A stretch of 64,000 nt of DNA from Bacillota bacterium (GTDB lineage: Bacteria; Bacillota; SHA-98; UBA4971). The position numbers and the translations under genes are program-made. Of this stretch, positions 46,090 through 54,536 are shown in pieces (position 1 is the stretch's first letter; the number at the start of each line of letters is the position of its first letter). The stretch is from positions 113,627 through 177,626 of the forward strand of contig JANLFY010000007.1 of the NCBI GenBank assembly GCA_024653485.1, written 5' to 3'. A model generated the notes under the pieces. That model did no database searches. It was given only the letters and a program-made list of their open reading frames with translations, and was not told the DNA's origin.

Positions 46090-46542
46090 TTGAAGTACAC
46101 GTGGCATGATTCTGAAGTCCAGAGAGACATCGATATCGCACGCCGAATGATTCTCGCTGAGGGGCTCGGCCTGGCGGCTGTCAAGCATGGCAAGGTCATC
46201 GCAAGCTCGCGGGAGCACGGGGTGCGTCCCCTTCTGGATGCTGTTACCAGCGTCGGAGAGAACCTTAGCGGAGCGGTCATAGGAGACCGGGTCGTGGGGA
46301 GGGCGTCTGCGATGCTTTGCATCTACTGCGGCGTGAGAGCGGTTTATACTCCGCTCGCGTCGGAGACGGCTCTTGGTGAGTTGGCTGCTGCGGGCATTCC
46401 CGTGATCGTGGATGGCACCGCGCCCGCGATTCTGAACAGGGATGGCACGGATAGGTGCCCGTTTGAGAAGATGACGGATGGGCTGAGCTCGCCCGCCGAG
46501 GTCGTGGAGACCTTGAGGGCGTTCTTCAAGGCGAGGAAGTGA
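46090..46542 (+). CDS. DUF1893-family protein (deaminase-like fold)
   Basis: 150 residues from the TTG at 46090, eight bases after AGGGGTG, where the family domain begins. An ATG at 45940 with GGAG upstream would add 50 arginine-rich residues without family match and overlaps a possible promoter. The DUF1893 landmarks are V-K-H-G-K-V-I-A-S-S at about 25-34, G-V-R-P-L-L-D, an A-V-I-G-D-R-V-V-G-R-A-S-A strand-helix and N-R-D-G-T-x-x-C-P-F near the C-terminus. The fold is related to cytidine deaminases (known from the Thermotoga member), but the function is unknown. The 271-base stretch upstream (45819-46089) holds no other gene. Confidence 0.75.
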   Translation: MKYTWHDSEVQRDIDIARRMILAEGLGLAAVKHGKVIASSREHGVRPLLDAVTSVGENLSGAVIGDRVVGRASAMLCIYCGVRAVYTPLASETALGELAAAGIPVIVDGTAPAILNRDGTDRCPFEKMTDGLSSPAEVVETLRAFFKARK

Positions 46543-46573
46543 TGGAAGTCGCACCGAGGGAGGGGACTTGACC

Positions 46574-47620
46574 ATGCGCCTTTACCGTCTCGGCAGCCTG
46601 CGAGGACAGCAATCGATGCTCATCTTTCACGCGATGGCGAGGATGGGGCGCGAGGGCCTCGTACTCGTGTCGCCGTCGGAACCGATAGTAAGCATCGGTT
46701 ACTTCCAGGACGCCCGGAAGGTGGCCGATCTCGAGTACTGCCGGGCACACGGCATTTCGGTGATGCGGCGGGAGGTCGGGGGCGGCACCACGCTGCTTGA
46801 CGAAAACCAGGTCTTCTTCCAACTCGTCGTGAGACGAGATAATCCCGAGTTTCCCAGGAGAATCGCGGCCCTATACGAGCTTGTGGCGGGCCCATGTGTG
46901 GACACGTACCGGGATCTTGGTGTGGACGCGGTCTTCCGTCCGGTGAACGACGTAGTCACGAGGGAAGGACGTAAGGTGTCGGGACTGGGCGGCGCAGACA
47001 TCGGAGAATGTATGGTGTTTGTGGGGAACATAATCCTGGATTTCGACTACAAGACCATGGTAAGCATCCTGAAGGTTCCAAGCGAGAAGTTCCGCGACAA
47101 GGTCTTCAAGTCCCTCGAGGAGAATCTGACGACGGTGCTTCGAGAGACTGGGGCGGTGCCGCCTCGAGACACGGTCGAGGATCTACTCGCCAAACACTTC
47201 GCCAAGCGGATCGGACAGCTTGATGAGTCGCCGCTCGATGCGGATGTGACGGCGGCCGCCCGCGACCTGGAGAGCGAGTTCATGTCCGATGACTTTCTCT
47301 TCAAGAAGGGCAGGAGCGCCGGCGATCGAGTGAAGATCGCGGAAGGCGCCTCGGTGCTCGAGAGGAACTACAAGGCCCCTGGCGGCCTCATAACGGTGAC
47401 GTGCGCGGTCTCGAACGGGACCATACGCGACATCTCAGTTTCCGGGGACTTTACGTTTTATCCCCGCGAAATGCTGGGCAGTCTGGAACAAGCGTTGGTT
47501 GGAGTTAGGCACGAAGCGTTCGAGGTGGAAGAGGCCCTGTGTCGTTTCTATGAAGACTCCGGCATCGACTCGCCCGGCGTGACGCCGGGGGACCTCACGA
47601 AGGCCGTCTGCGGCGAATGA
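46574..47620 (+). CDS. lplA: Lipoate--protein ligase family protein
   Basis: 348 residues from the ATG at 46574, spaced eight bases from GAGGGG; a TTG at 46568 is an alternative. The R-R-E-V-G-G-G motif (65-71) binds lipoyl-AMP, and K134 in G-R-K-V-S-G matches the catalytic lysine of LplA. The C-terminal part (about 260-345) resembles the accessory domain that completes LplA-type ligases. It would attach lipoate, or an acyl relative such as octanoate, to carrier domains. No lipoate-dependent enzyme is encoded nearby. The gene lies between DUF1893 and radA. Confidence 0.87.
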   Translation: MRLYRLGSLRGQQSMLIFHAMARMGREGLVLVSPSEPIVSIGYFQDARKVADLEYCRAHGISVMRREVGGGTTLLDENQVFFQLVVRRDNPEFPRRIAALYELVAGPCVDTYRDLGVDAVFRPVNDVVTREGRKVSGLGGADIGECMVFVGNIILDFDYKTMVSILKVPSEKFRDKVFKSLEENLTTVLRETGAVPPRDTVEDLLAKHFAKRIGQLDESPLDADVTAAARDLESEFMSDDFLFKKGRSAGDRVKIAEGASVLERNYKAPGGLITVTCAVSNGTIRDISVSGDFTFYPREMLGSLEQALVGVRHEAFEVEEALCRFYEDSGIDSPGVTPGDLTKAVCGE

Positions 47621-47718
47621 CGACGGATAGGCGCGCTCTCCAGGTTGGTCGGTGAGAGCTGGCGAAGGCGACCTGAGCCGACGCTTGGAGATCGAACGCG
47701 GGAGAAGTGGTGGGGAAC

Positions 47719-49080
47719 GTGGCGAAGCCAAGAACGAAGTACGTGTGCCAGGAATGCGGGTACGAGACGCCGAGGTGGCTCGGGAAATGCCCTGGGTGCG
47801 GGGCGTGGGGCTCCCTTGCGGAGGAAGTCGTGACAAAACCCGTCTTTGCCTCGCCTGCAGGCGGGCTCGCAGCGAGCTCTCCTCTACCGATAACGGAGAT
47901 AGAGTCGGCATCGGAGTACCGGTTCTCGAGCGGGTCTTCGGAGCTTGACAGGGTCCTCGGCGGCGGCATCGTTCCGGGTTCCGTGGTTCTTTTGGGCGGC
48001 GATCCAGGCATAGGCAAGTCCACTTTGCTCTTACAAGTCTCGAACGCCGTGAGCGCGGGCTTTCCCGTGCTTTACGTGTCCGGCGAGGAGTCAGCGAGGC
48101 AGATAAAGCTTCGGGCGGAGAGGCTCAGGGTATGCTCGCCAGGGCTTCTCGTCGTGGCGGAAGTAGACATGGACAGGATAGAGCGACACATTGACGACGT
48201 CCGGCCCGGCCTCGTAGTAGTGGATTCGATACAGACAGTGTACAGCAGTGAGCTTGAGTCGGCTCCAGGTAGCGTGTCCCAGGTCAGAGAATGCGCTGCT
48301 CGCCTCCTCAGGAAAGCGAAAGAGGCGCAGGTGCCCGTGTTCCTGGTAGGTCACGTCACGAAATCTGGCATGCTTGCGGGTCCTCGCGTCCTGGAGCACG
48401 TGGTCGATACTGTCCTATACTTCGAAGGCGAGCGGCATCACAGCTTCAGGATCCTAAGGGCGGTGAAGAACAGGTTCGGTTCCACCAACGAGATCGGCGT
48501 GTTTGAGATGGGCGATCTGGGCCTTGCCGAGGTGGAGAACCCTTCGGAGCTCTTCCTGTCCGGCCGGGTACGCGAGGTGAGCGGCCTTTGCGTCACCGCA
48601 AGCATGGAGGGGTCGAGGCCGATCCTGGTTGAGATAGAGGCTCTCGTGTGCTCCGCGCCTTTCGGAACGCCGAGACGCACCACGACGGGGGTTGACGCAA
48701 GCCGTGTAGCCATCATCCTGGCCGTGCTCGAGAAGCGCGCGGGCCTTCTCCTCTCTTCACACGACGTGTACGTGAGCGTGGCGGGCGGGGCGAGGCTTGA
48801 TGAGCGAGCAAGCGATCTGGCAATCGCGTGCGCTATCGCGTCGAGCTTCAGGAACGCGGTCTGCGATCCGAAGACGGTTATCATAGGGGAGGTAGGACTC
48901 TCCGGCGAAGTCCGCGCTGCGAGCCGCGTGGATGCCCGCCTGGCGGAGTCGGCCAAGCTTGGCTTCGAGCGCTGCATAGTGCCGCTTGCCAACGCCAGGT
49001 CCGTGAGGAGCCGCGACGGCTTGCGTGTGGAGGGTGTAGCCACCATCGGCGAAGCTCTCGAGATCGCGTTGGGGGGATAG
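47719..49080 (+). CDS. radA: DNA repair protein RadA
   Basis: 453 residues from the GTG at 47719, which gives the family start A-K-P-R-T-K-Y-V-C; GTGs at 47707 and 47710 are also in frame. The N-terminal zinc finger has C10/C13 and C24/C27. The ATPase P-loop G-D-P-G-I-G-K-S is at 94-101. The RadA-specific K-N-R-F-G-S motif lies near 253-258. The C-terminal third is the Lon-like domain. The protein is a RecA-related helicase that drives branch migration in recombination. disA follows four bases later, the usual order in Firmicutes. Confidence 0.95.
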   Translation: MAKPRTKYVCQECGYETPRWLGKCPGCGAWGSLAEEVVTKPVFASPAGGLAASSPLPITEIESASEYRFSSGSSELDRVLGGGIVPGSVVLLGGDPGIGKSTLLLQVSNAVSAGFPVLYVSGEESARQIKLRAERLRVCSPGLLVVAEVDMDRIERHIDDVRPGLVVVDSIQTVYSSELESAPGSVSQVRECAARLLRKAKEAQVPVFLVGHVTKSGMLAGPRVLEHVVDTVLYFEGERHHSFRILRAVKNRFGSTNEIGVFEMGDLGLAEVENPSELFLSGRVREVSGLCVTASMEGSRPILVEIEALVCSAPFGTPRRTTTGVDASRVAIILAVLEKRAGLLLSSHDVYVSVAGGARLDERASDLAIACAIASSFRNAVCDPKTVIIGEVGLSGEVRAASRVDARLAESAKLGFERCIVPLANARSVRSRDGLRVEGVATIGEALEIALGG

Positions 49081-49084
49081 GCCA

Positions 49085-50179
49085 GTGCCTGCATCGGATG
49101 CGAAGGCTTCTGAAGATACGCTCCTCAAGATGCTAAAGACGGTTGCACCGGGAACCGCCCTTCGCGAAGGCTTGGACGGCATCATCAGCGCAAGAACGGG
49201 AGCTCTCATAGTCGTAGGTGACTCACCCGAGGTGACGGCCCTCGCGGACGGGGGATTTCGCCTCGACTGCGAGCTTACGCCGGCGCGCCTGTACGAGCTG
49301 TCAAAAATGGACGGGGCGATCATTCTGAGCGGCGACGCGCGCAGGATACTCTTGGCCAACGCCCTCCTCGTCCCGGACCCTTTGATTCCATCCGGCGAGA
49401 CCGGCACCCGACACAAGACGGCTGACAGAGTCGCGAGGCAGACAGGGGAACTCGTCATAGCGATCTCGCAGAAGAGGAACGTCATCACACTCTACAAGGG
49501 GAGCATAAGGTACGTGATCCCCGAAATCAGCGTGACCCTTGCTAGAGCGAACCAAGCCCTTCAGACGTTGGAGAAGTACCGCAGCGTGCGCGACCAGGCC
49601 ATGGAGAGCCTGAGCGCCTTGGAATTCGAGGACATGGTGACGCTAGCGGATGTCGCTGTGGCTCTGCTCCGGACGGTCATGGTGCGCTGCGTGGCGAGAG
49701 AAATCGAGAAATACATCTGCGAGCTTGGAAGCGAAGGCCGTCTCGTCCGGATGCAGCTTGCCGAGCTCGTGGCGAACATCGAAGACGAGGGGGATCTTCT
49801 GGTAGAAGACTACATCGCCAAGCTGGACGTGCGTTCCTTGGAAGCCGCGAGACGCGAGCTGTGTGCCTCACCTCAGGACGAGATTCTTGACCCCGGCGCC
49901 GTTGCAAGGATACTTGGATATCCGACGGGCGGCGCGGGCCTGGACACGTCGGTATCGCCTCGGGGCTACCGGACTCTCGCCAGGATCGGCAGGATTCCGA
50001 AATCAGTCGCGGACAATCTGGTGACTAGGTTCAAGAGCCTTCAAGGGATTCTCGAGGCGTCAACCGAAGAGCTCGACCAGGTGGACGGGATCGGTGCTGC
50101 CCGGGCGCAAGCCATAAAGCACGGTCTCCAACGGTTGCGCGACCAAGCTCTCCTGGACGGCTTGCGACGAGGAAGCTGA
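49085..50179 (+). CDS. disA: Diadenylate cyclase DisA, DNA-integrity scanning protein
   Basis: 364 residues from a GTG. The DAC domain (1-150) has D76-G-A78. The second active-site motif reads R109-H-K111, where R-H-R is usual. A central helical spine follows. The C-terminal helix-hairpin-helix domain (about 295-360, I-G-R-I-P-K-S-V and V-D-G-I-G-A-A-R-A) binds branched DNA. The octamer makes c-di-AMP from ATP while scanning DNA and slows at recombination intermediates. It is coupled with radA. The stop codon lies inside the first copy of a 15-base direct repeat. Confidence 0.95.
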   Translation: MPASDAKASEDTLLKMLKTVAPGTALREGLDGIISARTGALIVVGDSPEVTALADGGFRLDCELTPARLYELSKMDGAIILSGDARRILLANALLVPDPLIPSGETGTRHKTADRVARQTGELVIAISQKRNVITLYKGSIRYVIPEISVTLARANQALQTLEKYRSVRDQAMESLSALEFEDMVTLADVAVALLRTVMVRCVAREIEKYICELGSEGRLVRMQLAELVANIEDEGDLLVEDYIAKLDVRSLEAARRELCASPQDEILDPGAVARILGYPTGGAGLDTSVSPRGYRTLARIGRIPKSVADNLVTRFKSLQGILEASTEELDQVDGIGAARAQAIKHGLQRLRDQALLDGLRRGS

Positions 50180-50196
50180 AGGACGAGGAAGCTGAA
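50166..50196 (+). repeat. 15-base direct duplication spanning the disA stop
   Basis: The 15 bases at 50166-50180 recur exactly at 50182-50196, one base apart. The first copy contains the disA stop codon; the second lies in the short intergenic space. Confidence 0.85.
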
Positions 50197-50252
50197 GCTG
50201 TCCGATCGTGTCACAGGGATCTCCGAGCGCGCATGTTGCTGTCGCGTGAGGT

Positions 50253-50648
50253 TCAGGTGAGGCTGAAGATTCCGAGGGTCGATAGTCTCCTGCGTTCTAT
50301 CTCCATGATTTGCTCCATATCGAGGCTCAGGAGATCACATAGGGCAGCGATATAGAACAACGCCCTGCCGAATTCGCTCTCGACCACCTCACGACATTCG
50401 GGGCACAGGCTTCCATCGAGATGCGAGGTGGTGTACTTCTTGAGGTCTGCGAGGGAAGCGTCCGGAGGGAAAGTCTGACGGGAGGCCGAGATCCTCACGC
50501 AACCGCACGTCGTGACCGCCTTGATTATGGCACGGTTCACCCGCGCGGATGCCTCGTCGAACTTGGAGATGCAGTCGAGAATGCTTCTGTGCCTGATCAG
50601 GTATTCCGAGACCGCTTCCTGGAAGGATGGCACATCGACGTGCTCCAC
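50253..50648 (-). CDS. Small cysteine-containing protein, MazG-like helical pattern
   Basis: 131 residues from the GTG at 50648, six bases after GAGGTG; a GTG at 50657 adds three residues. The N-terminal helix F-Q-E-A-V-S-E-Y-L-I-R-H-R and a late G-R-A-L-F-Y-I-A-A-L-C-D-L-L helix resemble MazG-type nucleotide pyrophosphohydrolases. Between them are C-G-C near 48-50 and C-P-E-C-R-E near 81-86, which could bind metal. I recall similar conserved proteins beside carD in Clostridia, without known function. It is alone on the minus strand with a near-perfect promoter. Confidence 0.72.
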   Translation of the reverse strand: MEHVDVPSFQEAVSEYLIRHRSILDCISKFDEASARVNRAIIKAVTTCGCVRISASRQTFPPDASLADLKKYTTSHLDGSLCPECREVVESEFGRALFYIAALCDLLSLDMEQIMEIERRRLSTLGIFSLT

Positions 50649-50709
50649 GCGTGTCACCTCACCTCGTGGAATGTCACAAAAGGCGCCGCGGCCTGGCAGC
50701 CACGACTTA

Positions 50710-50739
50710 ATTATACCGGCGCGTTTCGCAGGTTGTCAA
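50710..50739 (-). promoter_or_regulatory. Near-consensus promoter of the small minus-strand gene
   Basis: On the minus strand TTGACA (50739-50734) and TATAAT (50715-50710) are both perfect, with an 18-base spacer. About 60 bases separate it from the start codon. Confidence 0.8.
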
Positions 50740-50810
50740 TCTTGGAGGGGAGCCGGAACTATGCGGATGGCTGACAACATATGCTAGTAATGGTAGCACA
50801 TGTCATTCAA

Positions 50811-50840
50811 TTGACACATTAAGGGCGTCCGTGTTAGAAT
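50811..50840 (+). promoter_or_regulatory. SigA-type promoter of carD
   Basis: TTGACA at 50811-50816 and TAGAAT at 50835-50840 are 18 bases apart. It points away from the promoter at 50710-50739, leaving about 70 bases between the two -35 elements. Confidence 0.75.
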
Positions 50841-50866
50841 AAGAAAAGCGATGAGAGCTCGGAAGC

Positions 50867-50901
50867 AGCCTGATATCGCCGTATTTGGCGTTGAGCAGGC
50901 T
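50867..50901 (+). other. Nested hairpin in the carD leader
   Basis: Outer pair 50867-50872 with 50896-50901 (six bases) encloses an inner pair 50877-50880 with 50887-50890. It lies in a leader of about 175 bases before carD. The whole 366-base gap 50658-51023 holds only this, the two promoters and ribosome sites. Confidence 0.4.
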
Positions 50902-51023
50902 TTCGGCTGCCGGCGCGAGTTGCATGTGCAAGCGCGAGGCGCGCAAGATGGATCAGGATGAGGGTGACGATCTTCGGACTGCGCCGGCGAGCATCGTGGC
51001 AGCGACGTGTGATTGGGGGGAGC

Positions 51024-51506
51024 ATGGCCGTGTTCAATGTCGGCGACAAGGTGGTCTACCCAATGCACGGGGCTGGCGTCATCGAGGCAGTCGAAGAGAG
51101 GGAGGTACTCGGTGAGAGACAAAAGTACTACATCCTCCGGATCCCTCTTGGCGACATGAGAGTCATGGTTCCACTCAATAGCGCGCGAGAAGTGGGCTTG
51201 CGCAGCGTGATAAGCGAAGAGGACGTCAAGAAGGTATACGAGATACTCGGCGGGGCCAAGACGAAGATGTCCTCGAACTGGAACCGCAGGTATCGGGCCA
51301 ACCTCGAGAAGATGAAAAGCGGCGATGTGTTCGCAGTCGCAGAGGTCGTAAGGAACCTTGCGTACCGGGACAGAGAGAAAGGTCTGTCCACCGGCGAGCG
51401 GCGCATGCTCGACAACGCGAAACAGATCCTCATAAGTGAGCTCGTCGTGGCTCAAGAGGCCGAAGAGGCCGAGGTTCAAAAGGCGATCGAACAGGTTTTG
51501 CAGTAA
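51024..51506 (+). CDS. carD: CarD-family transcription regulator
   Basis: 160 residues from the ATG at 51024 directly after GGGGGGAGC; the frame is open upstream but lacks the family match. The N-terminal Tudor-like RNA-polymerase-interacting domain begins F-N-V-G-D-K-V-V-Y-P-M-H-G-A-G-V (4-19). The C-terminal helical domain (about 70-160) includes W-x-R-R-Y-R-A-N and the L-S-x-G-E-R-R-M-L-D-N-A motif. CarD stabilises open complexes at promoters. It lies downstream of a strong promoter with a structured leader and upstream of the PIN-TRAM gene, as in many Firmicutes. Confidence 0.94.
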   Translation: MAVFNVGDKVVYPMHGAGVIEAVEEREVLGERQKYYILRIPLGDMRVMVPLNSAREVGLRSVISEEDVKKVYEILGGAKTKMSSNWNRRYRANLEKMKSGDVFAVAEVVRNLAYRDREKGLSTGERRMLDNAKQILISELVVAQEAEEAEVQKAIEQVLQ

Positions 51507-51864
51507 GCATACGGACATCCGGAGGAACCTAGGAGCGCCTTCGCGCGTTCTCAATTTGGGACGAGGCATTGACCTTGAGGCGGGCAAGTCAGGCGGGCAA
51601 GCCCAAAGACGAGTCCATCCATCGAAATGAACGCGTCCTGCTAGGCTCATTTGGGTCGGAACGAACGATGAGGTGGTAACCGGCGCGATCGTGGCGGCTC
51701 CCAGCCGAGGGGCCATTTGGCCTCAGAAAGAGGCGCGGATATCGATGACGCGAAATCCCCATAATATCCTCGAAAACCAGCATGAGTCGTCAGAAGACTG
51801 CCTGCGCCCCCGGAGCCCCAGGGGGCGATCAACTGTTTCAAGCGGAATGGAGGTGAGAACCTTC
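51507..51864 (+). other. Intergenic region between carD and the PIN-TRAM gene
   Basis: 358 bases without a supported gene. It contains a perfect seven-base inverted repeat with a nine-base loop (51805-51811 with 51821-51827) close to the next gene, and an AT-richer patch near 51760. No convincing -35/-10 pair was found. Confidence 0.45.
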
Positions 51865-52956
51865 GTGCTTGATTGGATAATCCGTCTACTACTCCTTGCA
51901 GGCGGGTCATTCCTCGGTGTGTTCGTGTACAACGTAGCGGGTGGGTCAACGCCAGCGACTCTCGGCGGCAGCGGCGATGCGGGTGCGTTCGTTCTCATGG
52001 CTTCAGGCGGCGGGCTGGTCGGTCTCCTAGTCGCGCCCGTGATCACCCAGTGGATTCGGAGGGTCACATCAAAGCTGGAGTCTAATCTCCACAAGACCCC
52101 CACTCAAGACCTCGTGGTCGGCGCGTTTGGTGCCATAGTCGGGCTTCTCATAGCTGTCCTCTTGACTTTGCCGTTCTCGCAGCTACCTTACATAGGGGTG
52201 TATCTGCCAATAGGTTTCACGCTGTTCATGGGGTACCTCGGGATGCATGTGGCGATAAAGAAGAGGGAGGACCTCTTGAACCTATTCATGGCGGTCCCGC
52301 GTTCGGTCGAGCGGGCCATGACTACGTCGAGGGAACGCAGTGTCAAGCACCAGGGCGCGTGCGGCTGGAAAGTGCTCGACACCAGCGTAATCATCGACGG
52401 CCGGATCCTAGATATCTGTAAGAGCGGCTTCATAGAAGGGACCATCATTGTCCCGACATTTGTTCTGGAGGAGCTACAGCGCATAGCGGACTCATCGGAT
52501 CCACTCAAGCGCAATAGGGGACGCCGGGGACTCGATGTCCTAAACAGCATGCAGAAGGAGGAGAACGTCCACGTACAGATAGTGGACACGGAGCCCGGCG
52601 ATGGGTCTGACGTCGACTCGAGACTCTTGAGACTTGCGGCGGATTTCGGTGCGAAGATCATCACAAACGACTTCAACCTGAATAAAGTCGCGGAGCTACG
52701 GGGCGTGAAAGTGCTTAACATCAACGAGCTCGCGAACGCACTGAAACCTGTGGTCTTGCCCGGTGAAGAGATGACGGTGCGCGTTATCCGCGACGGGAAG
52801 GAAATCGGCCAGGGCGTGGGGTACCTCGACGACGGTACGATGATCGTGATTGACGGGGGAAGGCGCTACATAGGTGAGGATGTCGGAGTCACCGTCACGA
52901 GCGTCTTGCAGACCGCCGCCGGTAGGATGATATTCGCGAAACCGAAAGCGACGTGA
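51865..52956 (+). CDS. yacL: Membrane-anchored PIN-TRAM domain protein (YacL family)
   Basis: 363 residues from the GTG at 51865, eight bases after GGAGGTGA; an ATG at 51848 precedes that site. Four membrane helices occupy about 1-125. The PIN nuclease-like domain (about 165-285) starts with [11 protein letters not shown] and includes D-S-R-L-L-R-L-A and I-T-N-D-F-N-L-N, giving the acidic site. The TRAM domain (about 295-355) ends the protein. Family members are conserved next to ispD and carD in Firmicutes; an RNA-processing role is suspected but unproven. Confidence 0.88.
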   Translation: MLDWIIRLLLLAGGSFLGVFVYNVAGGSTPATLGGSGDAGAFVLMASGGGLVGLLVAPVITQWIRRVTSKLESNLHKTPTQDLVVGAFGAIVGLLIAVLLTLPFSQLPYIGVYLPIGFTLFMGYLGMHVAIKKREDLLNLFMAVPRSVERAMTTSRERSVKHQGACGWKVLDTSVIIDGRILDICKSGFIEGTIIVPTFVLEELQRIADSSDPLKRNRGRRGLDVLNSMQKEENVHVQIVDTEPGDGSDVDSRLLRLAADFGAKIITNDFNLNKVAELRGVKVLNINELANALKPVVLPGEEMTVRVIRDGKEIGQGVGYLDDGTMIVIDGGRRYIGEDVGVTVTSVLQTAAGRMIFAKPKAT

Positions 52957-53096
52957 CAGCAGCGGGAATGCCGTCCATCAGGCCGGTGACCCGTCTTCAA
53001 CGCCTTTCACGCAGTCGCCGGCTCTGGCAACCCCTTTCAGGGACGGGGGCATCCCCGGAAGCATGACCGGACTCGATGAGGTGAGGGTGTGGACAT

Positions 53097-54419
53097 GTGA
53101 GCGTGTGCGCATTGATAGCTGCGGCAGGGGCCGGGCGCAGGATGGGGGCGGGCGTCAACAAAGTGTATCTGACTCTTCGCGGTGAGCCGGTGCTGCGCCA
53201 CACTCTTCGCGCGTTCGAAGTGTGTGACCGCATTGACGACGTCATCGTCATAGCGGCCCCCGCCGAGGTGAAGTGGGCACAGGCCGTCATCGGCGGCTGG
53301 GGAGAGATCTCCAAGGTCAGAAAGGTCGTGGCGGGAGGCGCCACGCGACAGGAATCGATTCGGCTCGGGATTCAGCATCTCGATGCCGCGTGCGAGATCG
53401 TGGCCATCCACGACGGCGCGCGGCCTTTGATTTGTCCCCGAACAATCGCGCGCGTAGTGGAGGCGGCGCGCACGTTCGGGGCAGCCGTGGTCGCGGTCCC
53501 GGTCACGGATACGACGAAGTCCGTGCGCGACGGGGAGGTCGTAGCCACGTTGGATCGCGAGAGCTTGTGGGCGGCTGCAACTCCCCAGGCGTTCCTCAGG
53601 CAGACAATCGAGGATGCGCACAGGGCCGCTGCGCGCGAGGGCATCCAGGCGACTGATGACTCCTCGTTGGTGGAGAAGACAGGGACGAGGGTCAGGGTGG
53701 TGAGGGGAGAAAGCGATAACATCAAGATCACCACGCCGGAGGATCTGATCGTCGCCGAAGCGCTCCTCGGAGCTCGGGACTCACAAAGCACGCGAGGAGC
53801 ATTCGTCGAGCAGCCTCGCATGGTCGACGCGAGCCCGTCGCGACCGTTGAGTGGACTGGCCGGTGCAGAGCCGTGGACACCGGAACGACGCCCTGGCCCT
53901 GGTAGAGTGCCTGCGATCAGGGTCGGACTCGGGTTTGACGTGCACAGGCTCGTCGCAGGTAGGCCGCTCGTTCTGGCCGGGGTCGAGATCCCCTTTGACC
54001 TGGGACTCGAGGGTCACTCCGACGCGGACGTCATCCTCCATGCCATTGCCGACGCGATCTTGGGGGCATGCGGGCTCGGTGACATCGGGCACTTCTTTCC
54101 GGACACCGACCCTGCGTTCGCCGGGATATCCAGCGCCGTCATCTTGGAGAAAGTACGAGACGTTTCCAGCGAGGCCGGGTTCGCGGTCATCAACGTGGAC
54201 GCCACGCTCGTCGCGGATCGCCCCAAGGTATCCCGGTACATTGGCGAGATGCGCGCGACCGTGGCGCGCATCCTGCGCTTGCCGGTGGAGAGGGTGGGCA
54301 TCAAGGCGACGACTGCGGAAGGGATGGGGTTTGTCGGGCGTGGCGAGGGCATGGCTTGTTTCGCAACCTGCGGTGTCTGGGAGACACGGGAGCCGTCTGA
54401 AACGGGCGTTGAAGGGTAG
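53097..54419 (+). CDS. ispDF: Bifunctional IspD-IspF fusion of the MEP isoprenoid pathway
   Basis: 440 residues from a GTG. Residues 1-230 form IspD: A-A-A-G-A-G-R-R-M-G at 8-17 binds CTP, and D-G-A-R-P near 106-110 and N-I-K-I-T-T-P-E-D near 210-218 are conserved. A linker rich in proline, arginine and serine covers about 232-272. IspF follows with F-D-V-H-R-L (metal ligands D281 and H283), G-H-S-D-A-D near 305-310 and the C-terminal K-A-T-T-A-E-G-M-G-F. The two halves make 4-diphosphocytidyl-methylerythritol and then the cyclic diphosphate. The separate ispE step is not encoded here. A reading-frame fusion is certain from the continuous frame. Confidence 0.93.
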   Translation: MSVCALIAAAGAGRRMGAGVNKVYLTLRGEPVLRHTLRAFEVCDRIDDVIVIAAPAEVKWAQAVIGGWGEISKVRKVVAGGATRQESIRLGIQHLDAACEIVAIHDGARPLICPRTIARVVEAARTFGAAVVAVPVTDTTKSVRDGEVVATLDRESLWAAATPQAFLRQTIEDAHRAAAREGIQATDDSSLVEKTGTRVRVVRGESDNIKITTPEDLIVAEALLGARDSQSTRGAFVEQPRMVDASPSRPLSGLAGAEPWTPERRPGPGRVPAIRVGLGFDVHRLVAGRPLVLAGVEIPFDLGLEGHSDADVILHAIADAILGACGLGDIGHFFPDTDPAFAGISSAVILEKVRDVSSEAGFAVINVDATLVADRPKVSRYIGEMRATVARILRLPVERVGIKATTAEGMGFVGRGEGMACFATCGVWETREPSETGVEG

Positions 54420-54536
54420 TTCGCGCGGCGAGGGAAACACCCGAATGTCTAAGGAAGAGTTGAGCGCGTGAAAAACTGGGAGGAACCGGTGGATCTTCGT
54501 CCGGACACGATACAAGAGACCCGGGAGGTAGAGCAC

